NCBI RefSeq assembly: GCF_020520425.1
Contig: NC_079489.1
Coordinates: 15,276,001 to 15,340,000 of the forward strand
DNA: 64,000 nt
Source: Spinacia oleracea
Taxonomy: Eukaryota > Streptophyta > Magnoliopsida > Caryophyllales > Amaranthaceae
Direction of reading: 5' to 3'
Shown: positions 24,404 through 35,861 of the stretch, piece by piece
Layout of the letters: each line of letters starts with the position of its first letter
Numbering within the stretch: the first letter of the stretch is position 1
Program-made: the position numbers and the translations under genes
The notes under the pieces: model-generated
What the model saw: only the letters and a program-made list of their open reading frames with translations
Told to the model about the DNA's origin: nothing
Databases searched by the model: none

Positions 24404-26735
24404 TCCCTTTGCATTCTTCTTGACCAAAAAATTTAGAAGCTGCAAGCTGACAAGTACTTATGATGTCTATTTTGCATGATAGGTTAATAAGAATGGTGAA
24501 AGTCCAAAGTATAAAGAGAGACAATATTGATAGAGGATCTGCAGCTATACACCTATACTTAAGCACGTCAATTGAGCATGAACTACATGCTGGACTATTT
24601 TCGTTTTCCAGAAGCTTGGTATCGACTTTTATACACATCATTAGGTTTATAGGTGGTACATATACGGGTTACACAGGGTCTTCTTTCCTGCTAATTCATT
24701 CTTCTGACTGAAATTTACCGCTTCATACCTCTTTCTCCCCAATACTTAGGCATATATGGCTCTTCTAGATCTCCAGGGATACCAGATAGGTTTCATTAGA
24801 ACAATACTTCTTTGCTTCTTTGCTCTCAGACTCCGAGGAATCAATCGTCAGACCGTCCACATACTAAGTGAATAACAAAGGATCAACATAAGTAATACCT
24901 TTATTATTTTCTTTAATCTTATTAAAAAGGATAAAGTTATATAAAGTTTGGTAGCTAATTTTCTTTCTATTCTTCTCTTTAATTGAATTTGATTTGATAG
25001 CGTTGTGTCTAAGATTATATCTCAACCTCAAGAAGCTAATCCCTAAATTTGATTTGATAAAATTTGTTATTCTTGAATTTTCAATTCCAAAGAATGCATC
25101 TAGTGCGCACATGTTAGTGAGAAAAATGGGCAGTCCCTTTTATCGTGCTTATACTGAGATTGCCTCTCTGTTTCTGTTTGAGTTTGTAGGTTGAAAGATT
25201 GAATGGAGCAATGTCTCAGATATATCTGAAGCTACAGGTGACAAGTCCTTATTGCCTTTTGTTTTCTTCCATTATTTTTGATTTCATGTTCTTTAAAGCC
25301 ATTTTTCAGAATTGCAAACTCCAGTTAACTATGAACCAGTTAAGGTTCAGGTTTTAGAGGTTATAGTACGAACTTTTATACATATTGAACTATATATAAG
25401 CTAAACCATATTTCATTTTCGGATGCTAGCTTTGGCCAGTCTGGTATATTTATGTAGTCAACCAAATTAGTGTATAGTACTGAGCCATGATGAGTTTGCT
25501 GGTTCCTGTAAACTCATTGCTTCTTCTTCATCTAGATTATCTCTCCTTTGGATTTTGCAGATTGGAAAGAGATGCTTTGCCTCTTTAACGTTGAGGCAGA
25601 ATTTCAAGTCTAGCATTGATAGAGATCCTACATTTAATGAGGTATACTTTGTCGACATGTTTTTGTATAGGAAACATGGATGATAAGAACTTTTGTCACC
25701 TCCTTGGACTAATCCTGCCGTTGAATAGTTCATAATAATCACAATTTCATGAGTTGTTTTCTCATTATAACCCCTAGTGATATTTAACTCTCCATAATAC
25801 TCCCAAATATGTAAAGTATGATACCACTTGAAAATTGGGTGTGTTATAAGTTATTCAAGGTAGTATTTGTATAGATGTCTTGGGTGTGTTATTAGTTATT
25901 CAAGGTAGTATTCATATTTATTCAAGGTAGTATTTGTAGTTATGTTTTTAGGGGTCAGTTAATAGTTGTTCATGTAATGCTACTGTGGTGGCTGTTTTAT
26001 TTTTGCCGCAGGGAGGTTCTGAGAGCATGGTGTGGCAGGTCTGCTGCTAGTTTTTTTTTTACTGTTGAGCAGCTGCAATGTGCACTATGCTGTCTGTTGT
26101 GAGCAGTGCTGCTCCGAGGGGAGTCACTGGGTTTCTGCTTCTGCTCAACTTGCATTGTTGCTGTTGTTGAGTGACAGATGCAGGGTCCAGGTTTGAAGAC
26201 TTGTTAGATGTTCTGTTAGACCGGAAGCTATTGTTGCAATGGCTTGAAGTTTAGTGGTTGCGTGCATTTTCTTGTTTAAGTAAAGATGAGTAAAATCTGT
26301 AATGTTATGGGTAGTGAAATCGGATACCTTTAAAAATAGTTTTATTTAAGAAAATATGAAAGTTATTATATTATTTATCGTGTTTTAGCTAGTGTACTAT
26401 TTTTTAATTTGTGGCCTTTTGTGATTTAAACTTGTAGGAGCATGCGGAGCTAAACGGAGAAGAAATATAGATCTAGCAAATGAGACGGTGGAAGCTCTTA
26501 TTTGTTTTTGCATCATTTTGTGATTTCTAGTAATGTTAAGTTTGTTTTTTATGGATATTAATTATGTCATTAGAAACACTTAGTGAACAACTATTTTGTA
26601 ATGTTATGTGTATTAATATTGTAATATTACTCTTTAAGTCAATGAAAATCTTTTATTATTGACATCCTTTCTTAATTTAGAATAATAATTCTAATTATTA
26701 TTATTTTTTATTATTATGAATAAATTAACCCGTTG
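24404..26735. other. CACTA interior, right part; possible spliced transcription unit
   Basis: Several plus-strand blocks look like exons bounded by AG and GT: about 25190-25237 (RLNGAMSQIYLKLQ, then GTGAC), 25560-25640 (IGKRCFASLTLRQNFKSS... ending PTFNE, then GTATAC) and a terminal block at about 26437-26470 (EHAELNGEEI then stop). I do not recognise the product. It may be an element gene or captured host exons. The stretch between holds AT-rich intron-like sequence. Confidence 0.35.
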
Positions 26736-26737
26736 CA

Positions 26738-27116
26738 TTAGGTCCTGAACAGATTTATTTTGACAATAAATTACCGTTGCATTAGGCTAAAACGCGTTGC
26801 ATTATTTCTTTAAGCCATCGTAGATATCCGTCGCATTAGCTAAAATAACCGTCGCATTAGCTAAAATAACCGTCGCATTAGCAAAATTGCCCGTCGCATT
26901 AGCTAAAGAACTAATGCGACACCCCATCTAAGGACCGTCGCATTAGATGTTTATCTAATGCGACGGTATTAATTTGCCGTTGCATTAGGTCACTGATCGT
27001 CGCATTAGGCCTAATGCAACGCCACCGGATGCAAGGGTCATTTTTGTCGCATTAGGTCTAATGCGACGGATTTTGATGCCTAATGCAACGATTTTAGGCG
27101 TTGCATCTGATAAGAA
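26738..27116. repeat. CACTA right subterminal repeat array
   Basis: About fifteen copies of CCGTCGCATTAG or its variants (CGTTGCATTAG), in both orientations, some spaced regularly by AAAATAA. They match the array at the left end and define the subterminal domain. Confidence 0.9.
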
Positions 27117-27130
27117 ATGTAGTAGTGGTA

Positions 27131-28411
27131 ATCGATCCAAAGATTTGGATATCCCAAACTTTCGGATCGGATCCGGATCACATTTTTCCGATCCGAAAAT
27201 TTCGAATCGGATCAGATCCTATATCAATTGAACACCCCTAATACGTAGTATATGTTCTACGTTTTATTACCTTAGATAAATTAGGATACTGTAATGACAT
27301 AAGGCTATCCTAATTTCAATGTATTTTTCCTTTTTAAAAAAAGAGTTGACAAGTTGGATACATGGAACTCGATACTATACACGGTACATGTTCTACATTT
27401 TATTTGAATAAAAAATGACATGCAAACGTATATGAGAACTTTTATCTTGTTCCCGATTGTATTTATAGTTAAGTTTACATTTTCTTATTGATCGGTTGTA
27501 CTAAATCGTAAATAAAGAAAACCGATAAAGTTAATTAGTACAAAAAAAGACATTTGGTACATTTACCCAACTCTAAATATACTTCATACTTAAGAGAAAG
27601 ATTATTAGATTAAGGAGTATGAGTTGAGAGACCTAAGAAATATGCAGTGAAATGTTTAGATTAACGTCTCAATAAGACTATTGCCCTTAGTAAAGGTAGT
27701 TGACAAATTAGTTAAAAAGAAATTAAGATAATTAGTTAAGAAGAAGTAAAATGAATATTTGGCACATGGAGAGTTACTGTTTATAAGGACTAGTAAGTTC
27801 AGTAACTGATCTCCCACTTTTTAAAGTGTAGAGATTATCTCATTTTATCTTTTTTTTTTTACAGTAAAAGTAATTCATTAATAAAAAGTTATTCGGAATG
27901 TACAAAAGAAATTTGAATCTAACAAATACATAACAAATCGAATCAAATAAAGGTTTCCTTCATCAAAACTAAGGCCGTTGAGTAGATCTTGCACTGCGGG
28001 ACATCTCTCGCACATATCGCTAGAATATACAGCTTTTTTTGGAGGGACAATCTAACGATGTGTTGTAGTCGCGATGGTGGTTTTAATTTTGATTGCATTC
28101 GACAAATTGATAACTTTTGCGATCCCACATAATTCTCTACGAATGAACAATTTCACGGATTCATTAGATATGTGATCCTGGAAAAAAGAAAAAATAAGAA
28201 AAAATCACCCTCGGAAGGAGGAGAAGAAAAACCCTGTATTTTGAGGGAGATAAGATCCTCGCAAAAGAGGAAGCGTTATTATAAATCTAAAGACAAATAA
28301 AACAAACAGAAGAAAAAATAACAAAAGGACTAATATTGGGGTTTTCCACCAGTAAAAACCGATGGAAGGCCCTAAAAAATCAATAAAAGAGATAGGGTTT
28401 GAGAGATCTCA
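27131..28411. other. Spacer with a possible retroposed fragment
   Basis: AT-rich. On the minus strand, about 28250-27855 ends in an A-run of about 11 (T-run at 27850-27860 on the plus strand), which could be the 3' end of a LINE or a retroposed transcript. No target duplication or protein domain was recognised. Otherwise empty. Confidence 0.3.
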
Positions 28412-29988
28412 TCAATACCTAGTATTTAAAAAACATAACCATCTCCATTTCAAGGACACATAAGCAACATCATTTTGAAGACACGTGGCGGACACATAAG
28501 AATTAACGTACATTTTAAAAACACGTGGCCTTCAATCCTCCCTTTCAGATTCTATAACCTCCAAATTTAATTTAATTCAATGAATTAATGAATCGGTTTC
28601 TTCAATTGCTAATCTTCTCATCTTCTCCCTCCACCTTCCCTTCCAATGTAACTGAAATGAGTTTGTCATTAACTCATGACATTCCTTACAAATTCAACAT
28701 CCCTTATAAGTACCTCACTTTCAGATACTCACTTGGATTGCAATTTTCATCCCAAACTATTAAGGCACAATTGAACGTTGTCGACTGCCTCAAGATCTCT
28801 GGTGACTTTCTATCTCTTTCACTCTATTTTAAGTTGAATTCCATTTATATGTATATATAAGCAGTTGATAGTTGATAATTATTATTGAAATCGATGTGCA
28901 TGATTCAACAATAAGATATTCTATCAAAGGATTGGATTATAAGGTGAAAAGGGACCATGCATGTTAAACAAGGGGGTGATGAGAGTCTAATTTAAATTTT
29001 TGGAAAATGGTTTCAGTTATGAGAGACTATTTTCTACAATTTTAGACAGCAAAATTATTGATCCATCTTAGATGAAACCATTCTTTTGCGGGATTAAATT
29101 GGCATTCTCTTTGTAAATATATGCATTCGTGTAGATTGCCGTTATTTTTTCTTTTAAGCATTACAATAGCGGCTTGTGTAATTGTGCTTAGGCTCTGTTT
29201 GATAACTCATTTCAGTCGACTTAAATGATAAGTTGTCTGAAATTTTAGCAACCTTATCATTCTAGAGCTGTTTGGTAAACAGTCCGGACTTAATTTCAGG
29301 TGCTAAAATGGACTGAAATTGAGACGCTACTTCAATTAACGTCTGGAGATCAGTCCACAAATTTCAGCACTGTTTTTCATTTTTATCAAATTAATACGGG
29401 TAATCAAAAAAGAAAGTTGGTTGTAGGATCTCCATTCTCAGCTTCAACTATGCAAGTACACAGCTCCCCTTGACTGCATCATTCATCGTTCATCAATTCT
29501 CATATCAATTTATCCAATCACAATCTATCGCCTTTTTGTGTGATCAATGCCTAGAAATCAAATTTTGCTAATACTTCTGATAAATTTCCAGCAATTTGAT
29601 GTGTTTTACGGCGATTCGTAAGTGGAACTTAAGGTTTTTGACAAAAATATGGACTAAATTAACGATTTTGAAGATCTAAAAGAAAGAAAATGACTGGTAA
29701 TTGGTACTTGATTGTAGTGAAGAAATAGGGAGGGGGGCAATCCGTGGACTATGGACCATGGTGCACAGTGAGCATGGTGCACCATGTGCACCAAAAGAAC
29801 ACATGTGCATAAACAAAAGAACATGACACTACGGCAATAGAACATGCCGGGGGGGAAGGCGGAAGAAACAATGAGCAGGAGCATAAATATTTTCTTTTTT
29901 TGAGGGAATGTAAAACAAAAGAATATACTTCGTATAAAAAAAGGAAGAAAGGGAGTATAGAAACCCATCTATCATTCTTTATCATATA

Positions 29989-30312
29989 TTCCCTCGTATT
30001 TATTTAAGAGATACACTTGGCCGGACACGGGTATTAAGAGGGAGAATTGAATTAAATAAAATAATAAAGCAAGTGGGGTTGGGTAGATATTTTAATAAGT
30101 AAACTAGTGGGGACCATGTCATTTTTGTGGGGTGGGAGGTGGGATGGGTTTATGAAATGATTTGTTTAATAGGATGGTGGGTCATAGGGTAAATTAGATG
30201 TATTATTTAATTAGATGGTGGAGTTGATAAGTTACTAAAAATGGCAAGTGTATCTCTTAAATAAATACGGCCGGAAAAGACAAGTGTATCCCTTAAATAA
30301 ATACGGAGGGAG
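29989..30312. mobile_element. Stowaway-type MITE (family S1)
   Basis: Ends TTCCCTCGTATTTATTTAAG (left) and CTTAAATAAATACGGAGGGAG (right; 21 bases, here shown as CTTAAATAAATACGG and GAGGGAG), TA duplicated. The right end is doubled: a second AAGTGTATCTCTTAAATAAA block lies just inside. Same family as 41004-41746. Confidence 0.85.
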
Positions 30313-30392
30313 TAATATCAACTTTAGTATTTAAATAGTACATCATGTATTATTATTTTATTTATGACAATTAATAGAATAAAAAAATAGTA

Positions 30393-30652
30393 CTCCCTCC
30401 GTCCCTTAATACTCGACCTGTTTTGACTTTTTGCACTATTCACATAATTCACTTTGACCCTATTTTATTTATAGTATATGAAAATAAATGTTAGTATATA
30501 ATATAGTGTTGGCTTCATCTTAATATGTATTTTCAAAATATTAGTATTTTTATAAGTTTTTATAATATATAGTTAAAGAAATCGGTGGTCAAAGTTGTGC
30601 AATGGTAAGCGTGTCCGGTCAAAACAGGTCGAGTATTAAGGGACAGAGGGAG
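30393..30652. mobile_element. Stowaway-type MITE (family S2)
   Basis: Ends CTCCCTCCGTCCCTTAATAC and GTATTAAGGGACAGAGGGAG, with TA on both sides and an inner repeat continuing through CTCGACCTGTTTTGAC. About 260 bp, non-coding. Confidence 0.9.
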
Positions 30653-30974
30653 TATAACTAAAAATCAACAACTTAAACAATAAATTTTACCAAACAATTT
30701 ATCTAATAAGTTAATTTATCAGTTTCAGCACCTTATCAGTTTCAGTTATCACCTTACCAGTTTCAGATAACTTATCAGTTTCAGCTTCGTTTCAGTTAGT
30801 TTTGACAAACAGAGCCTTAAGGTAACTTATCATTTGTTTGAAAATTGTAGTTTCTCCCTAAAAAAAAAATAGTTTCAAGTGAGTAAAAGCCCGTGCGAAA
30901 AACGGAAAACAAAAGCTAGTTTTATCTTTATTAAAGTGAAAATAGGACGAAGAAAATGGAGGTTGAAAAAAAAA

Positions 30975-32004
30975 GGGAAATTCCCACTAGTACACTCTTG
31001 TTATTGGCTTTTGCCAATGGTACACTCACTTACAAATATATTACCAATGGTACACTTAAACTGTTAACTTCCTTACTATCCTCAATTTTTTTTCCATTAA
31101 ATAGTTTAACCATAGTTCATCATTAGAATTAAAAATAAAAAAACAAATAAAACTTAAGACTTTTGATAAACGCAGAAACCTAAAGAGCTCATCTTCCTAT
31201 CTTCTTCCCCTGTCATCTAAAAACGTAAATAAAACTACATAGTCTACTCTTACCTTTCGAATTCTAAACTTTAACAACAAAATTGTTGAGAAATTATTCA
31301 ACTTCACCTCAATTGTTGAATCAATTATCCGACCCTATAAGTCTTATTAACTATGAAATTAGCCCCAAATATATTTTCCGGTGAAATTATTACCGAAAAT
31401 TACTGAAATTATAGAAATACATCTGACACCTCAAATAAACATACGGTTTCTTTGATTCTTCTCGTGTGCGGTATATCTTTTTTGGGCCTCCTCCCAAATC
31501 AATCTTTTGCCCGCTATGTAAGAAGGCCGATGTTTTTACCCCTACCAAACTCCATGGATGTTGCACCTAATTCCTAAAGCAAATTAATCAAACACAATCA
31601 TGAACTTTAATGTATTATTGGATTCCCCCTATACTTGATCAAATGATAATTGCAACACAAGAGAGCTTAGCAATCAACGTTTTAGACCACTCACCCATTT
31701 CAGTTTAGCAGTGACCTTTGAGCACAAGAGATTGGAGATGAAAGGGTGTCAGACTGAGATATTAATTAAGGAGAAAGATGGGAACTTATAGAGTTGTGGA
31801 CTGTGGAGTCGAGGCCTCATGGGTAGCAAGAACAAGTTATTTTTAATTTTGAATTCTAATGATGAACTAGGGTTAAGTTATTTAATGAAAAAAATTAGGA
31901 TGGTAGGGAAGTCAATAGTTTAAGTGTATCATTGGAAATATAATTGTAAGTAAGTGTATCATTAGCAAAAGTCAATAATAAGAGTGTACTAATGGGAATT
32001 TCCC
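30975..32004. mobile_element. Mutator-like element with long inverted repeats
   Basis: Inverted repeats of about 165 bp begin GGGAAATTCCCACTAGTACA on the left and end TGTACTAATGGGAATTTCCC on the right. Each side is flanked by exactly nine A residues (30966-30974, 32005-32013), consistent with a 9-bp target duplication. The two arms differ at roughly one base in eight, so the insertion is old. No transposase or recognisable captured gene. It ends about 330 bp upstream of the peroxidase start codon. Confidence 0.75.
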
Positions 32005-32013
32005 AAAAAAAAA

Positions 32014-32331
32014 TCAAAATCGACTCGAAACCACAAGCAAACAAAATACGTCAATTCAAAGAATCTCACCTTGATAGGTCATGTGCTCCCAATTCCATCC
32101 AGAGTGAACAACAAAGCTAAGGAGGAGAATCAACATCGACAAGATGTCATTCATATCTGCAATTATACTTCTTCATTTTCTATCTGTTAGTTTGGGGGTA
32201 GTTGACTAGTTGGGAATTCGGATCATTCAATGTGCTGCAAACATGCGCAACTACCACCCCAGTCCCATCCATTCCAAAGAGGAAGATGTAAAAAAAGGTT
32301 CATAATTTAGAGTTGCAGTAACAAATTAACA
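32014..32331. promoter_or_regulatory. Proximal upstream region of the glutathione peroxidase gene
   Basis: The only non-transposon sequence between the MULE and the peroxidase ATG. It must contain the core promoter and 5' UTR unless these lie in the MULE. I cannot assign a TATA box with confidence. Confidence 0.4.
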
Positions 32332-35300
32332 ATGGGTTTAGGGAAATTGACACATTGGGTCTCTCTCCTCTTTCTGGGCTTTGCTGTTACCCTTTTCTAC
32401 ATCTACCCATCTCCATCTTCTCAACAATCAGCTGAAGAATTGCCCAATTCCATTTATGATTTCACTGTTAAGGTAATTGTCAACTGTCAATCAGATTATT
32501 TGTTTTTAGGGTTCAGTTTTTTTTGCTCATTACTTGCTAATTACTTACTAGTTACAACTATGCATTACCCCTTTTATAGTTTATGATGAGTGTGTTAATT
32601 GTAGTGTTCAATTTCAAATTCCCATATTTTTAGGGGTTTCCGATTATATTTATGATTTATACACCATTTGTTAAGCTTGAACTTGTTCAGAATTGGGTTT
32701 TATATTTATGATTTGATTTGTACACCATTTGTTAAGCTTGAACTTGTTCAGAATTGGGTTTAATAAAAATGTGTTGTGTTTGATTGCAAAAAGGTACTTG
32801 TGATTTTCTAATTTGGGGTGATTTACCCCTTTTGGATCAAAGGAAGGGATATATATGATGTCAAGTTGCGTTGTAGTTGTCTAAATAGGTGTTAATGGTT
32901 TGATCGTATTTTGTCTTGTCATGTACAAAGTACTACGGAGTAATCTTGTGGCGTTGATTCTTTGATTTTCAAGCCTCAGTATGAGCCTATGAGGTGATAC
33001 CGCAATAATGTAAAGTAGATATTGATGTTGTTCTTGGGATGATCCTTTTTTTAGTATGATATTGTGAAAACATACAACCTTTGAAATTGGCTGTTGATTC
33101 TAGGATTACCCTTCTTGAGTAGTATGAAATATCCTAAACAACCTTGTTTGGTTCAACTATTTCAACTAGTGTGTGAAATTGTGAATTAATAAGGCGGCTT
33201 ATTGATGTCTGATTTGTTGTTCACTTCTTATGGATAAACAGGATATCCATGGTAAAGATGTAAGCCTCAGTACTTACAAGGAAAAGGTTCTTCTGATTGT
33301 CAATGTCGCTTCCCAATGGTAAATACAATTCTCAATTCCCTTTGTATTCTCTAGTGGCGTGCTGTTATGTGTTTCCTTGAATCCTTATATGCATCAATCT
33401 CATCAGTTTTCTAAGAACAGCCTTTTGATGTTTCTGTAGACACTATCATTTTCATTAAAGGTGGTGAAATATCTTTGCTGAATTTTAGTTTTATTGCATA
33501 GAAAAGCGGAAGAGTATTACCTATTCACAAGAACTACCCAGTAGAGTTCATCTGGATGGATTTGGAATAGGCTAAAGCTAAACCGTGTGAACCCACATCA
33601 CTTTAGTTAAGGGCTTAAGGCCTGGTAATTGAACCATAACGTGCAGAAAAAATACCCTCTCTCCAAGTCTTGCCTGATACACCATATATTTCTCATAATC
33701 TAGTTTTACCATGTATCTTTTCTCGCGTTGAAATTTTTTAGAACGACCTATACAGACTTGCTTGCCATCGATCATCTGGATGCATTTTGCAACCCACAAA
33801 TGCAAGTAATCTGAATATTTTTACTTTCTCCTAGAAGTTTGCGAGAGGTCATTGAATTTAACTTAACTGCTGTCAGATTTTATTAGAGTAACAACAACAA
33901 CAACAAAGCCTTAGTCCCAAAATGATTTGGGGTCAGATTTTATTAGAATGCTCTTGAAATTTATTTGATTAGGTTAATTCCTGTTGATCCTCACAGAGTC
34001 ACGGGTCAGTCCAACATGATTTTTTTTATTAGAGTGCTCGCTATGATGTGGTCCCATGTGGATACATAAATCTGTTTTTCCCCTCAAAGGTTTTTCCCTT
34101 TGGATTTTTCTCATTTGAGGATTTCGTTTTCTTAAAAGTGCAGTGGTTTAACAAAGTCGAACTACAAGGAATTGAACATTTTGTATAAGAACTACAAGGA
34201 CCAAGGTTTGTTCTTTCTCCAACAGTACACTTTTGTAAAGTTTTTCTTACAGTATCTAATTGTCTTAGATGTATGTTGGTGTGTATGTCATCTATGTGAT
34301 AGGCTTTGAAATATTAGCCTTCCCATGTAACCAGTTTGGATGGCAAGAACCAGGAAGTAATGAAGAAATCAATGAAGCAGTCTGTTCTTCTTTTAAAGCA
34401 GAATTCCCTTTATTTCAGAAGGTAATACATCTCTCAAAGCATGAAACGAGACCCAGCTGGTGAATAACGTACCGCTAAATGAAACACAATCATATTATAT
34501 GTGCTTTTTATTTGTTCAATCAATTAGATCTTACACTTTTTCTTCTTTTACTGAGGGTTGGCTTAACTAAGTATCTGTTATCTGGTATTTGCTTAATTTC
34601 TGTTTCTCTGTCCTTTTTTAAAATAATTTTCTTATATGTGTGTGTGTGTGGGAGTTTAGGTGTGTGTGTTTCCGTTCCTGTATTTCGACCAGGTTTCCTG
34701 TCAAACGATTATATATTTACCTTCTTTTCTTGAAATAACTTAAAATTACTTTTAAGGGTTTTTGTTTGACTTTTTGTACGAGTAATGAATGGAACGGAAC
34801 CATTGATATCATTTTTTACAAGAATTTCCCTCTAGTGAAAATATTGGAATTTAATAATCTTCAGAAAATATTTTGCGTAGGAGGTTTCCAGATTAAAAGA
34901 TGATACCACTGGTAGAATAATCTGACATTTCTCATCTTTGTTTCCTGTTTATCTGCATCTGCAATTATTGAAAGTTGAAAGTTGAAAGAGAGACTTGTCT
35001 TTCAATTTGATAATAGGTCTTAACTCTAAGATCTTGACACAAGATTACTAGAGAATGGCATTTGCTCTAAATGTGTATCAATACCTGCTGAGACTTCACA
35101 CTGTAGCTCAAGTAAAATAGACACCGATTGAAAACCATCTGAGGACCTACAGACTAGCAAATGAAACTCGTTTATTCATAAATAGCTTCATCATCATTTT
35201 TAATGCAAGCTTGTATTGCTACCATAAGAATGTATCTTTCCTGGAAAGTTTTTGCCTCGCCTTCTAGTGGAAAATTAACTTTATTAATACCCTACTCTTA

Positions 35301-35861
35301 CTGAACTGGAAAACATATGTAAAATAAAGTTGTAGGAAAAGAAAAACACAAGCTGTTTATCTCCAAGCCATAGATGAGCTCATGAGCCCTTGATGCAGAT
35401 TTTGTCCTTTGGTCAATCTCTTTTGTTCTTATAGAGTAGAAATTCATTGTTTAGTTTCCCATCCTTGCTTGACCCTGAAGTTTCTTCTAATTTGTGATTG
35501 TTGTGAATCTCAACAATTCCATGGAGTATATACAACTTACAAGCTGGTTATGTAAACTCCGCAGATAGATGTCAACGGGAAGAATGCAGCACCACTTTAC
35601 AAGTTTTTAAAATCAAAGAAATCCGGCGTAATATTAGATGAGATCAAATGGAACTTTGCGAAATTTTTGGTGGACAGACAAGGAAATGTTGTTGAGAGAT
35701 ATGCTCCTGTGACCTCCCCCCTGAAAATTGAGGTTTGTTTAGTACTTTCTTCTGTTTTCCTGTCAAAAGTTTCTTGTTTTTCCCCCCTTCTCTGAATTCT
35801 GTTTCCTCCCTCCAATTATTTGTTGCAGAGTGAGATTCAAAACCTCCTGGAATCATCTTAG
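32332..35861 (+). CDS. GPX3: Glutathione peroxidase (thioredoxin-dependent type), membrane-anchored GPX3-like
   Basis: Reduces H2O2 and lipid hydroperoxides; plant enzymes of this family mostly use thioredoxin. Six exons: 32332-32472, 33242-33318, 34144-34205, 34303-34421, 35565-35732 and 35829-35861, giving 199 aa with consistent GT/AG phases. Residues 8-25 form one hydrophobic helix without an obvious cleavage site ([17 protein letters not shown]), as in Arabidopsis GPX3, which is membrane-anchored in the secretory path. Peroxidatic Cys73 (NVASQCGLT) is split by intron 2 (TG|T). Gln104 (FPCNQFG) and Trp162 ([10 protein letters not shown]) complete the catalytic triad. Cys121 (EAVCSSF) is 48 residues after Cys73, the spacing of the known resolving cysteine. 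It has Cys, not selenocysteine. All family motifs are intact. Subfamily assignment is inferred from the N terminus and length. Confidence 0.96.
32647..32762. repeat. 61-bp tandem duplication in peroxidase intron 1
   Basis: The block around ACACCATTTGTTAAGCTTGA (32661 and 32722) occurs twice with a 61-bp period, nearly identical. A local, recent duplication with no coding effect. Confidence 0.85.
33888..33931 (-). mobile_element. Short SINE remnant in peroxidase intron 2
   Basis: A 44-bp insert reading, on the minus strand, GGGACTAAGGCTTTG followed by a TTG-repeat tail. It is flanked by a 16-bp direct repeat GTCAGATTTTATTAGA (33872-33887, 33932-33947). The TTG-repeat 3' tail recalls tobacco TS-type SINEs. 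Only the 3' end is present. Confidence 0.6.

Larger units (their letters stand above)
11706..27127. mobile_element. CACTA (En/Spm) transposon, split by an LTR element
   Basis: Left end CACTACTACATTTCTAATCA at 11706, right end TGATAAGAAATGTAGTAGTG ending at 27127: these are inverted repeats with the CACTA signature. The flanking trinucleotide GTA is duplicated (11703-11705 and 27128-27130), which is the 3-bp duplication expected of the family. Both ends carry dense subterminal repeats. Without the nested LTR element the CACTA is about 4.85 kb. No transposase with recognisable motifs is seen, so it is probably non-autonomous. An unrecognised spliced transcription unit may be present inside. Confidence 0.93.
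29191..30816. mobile_element. Tourist/Harbinger-type element, with two nested MITEs
   Basis: Ends GGCTCTGTTTGATAA (left) and TTTGACAAACAGAGCC (right) are inverted repeats flanked by TTA duplications (29188-29190, 30817-30819). Subterminal CTGAAACTGATAAG-like motifs recur. Two Stowaway MITEs are nested inside. A relative lies at 60064-60415. No transposase is present. Confidence 0.8.
28412..30919 (+). mobile_element. Probable non-autonomous Helitron carrying nested MITEs
   Basis: Left end TCAATACCTAGTATTTAAAA at 28412 resembles the 5' end of the small Helitron at 60769-61091 (TCTATACCTAGTATTTAAAA on its own strand). The right end has a CCGT...ACGG hairpin, a short A-rich spacer and CTAG at 30916-30919. 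The insertion point reads A|T as expected. A Tourist element (29191-30816) sits inside. Without nested elements it is about 0.9 kb. No Rep/helicase gene is present. The open frame at 28588-28860 is unrecognised. Confidence 0.5.

Noticed and set aside
26738-27116. Regularly spaced repeats resembling a CRISPR array
   Set aside because: Plant nuclear DNA; the repeats are in both orientations with near-identical spacers and are CACTA subterminal motifs.
33301-33320. Apparent loss of the peroxidatic cysteine (reading VASQW into the intron)
   Set aside because: The codon is split by a phase-2 intron; splicing to 34144 gives VASQCGLT.
34636-34670. TG microsatellite in a peroxidase intron as a regulatory site
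   Set aside because: A short simple repeat in an intron; no evidence of a role.
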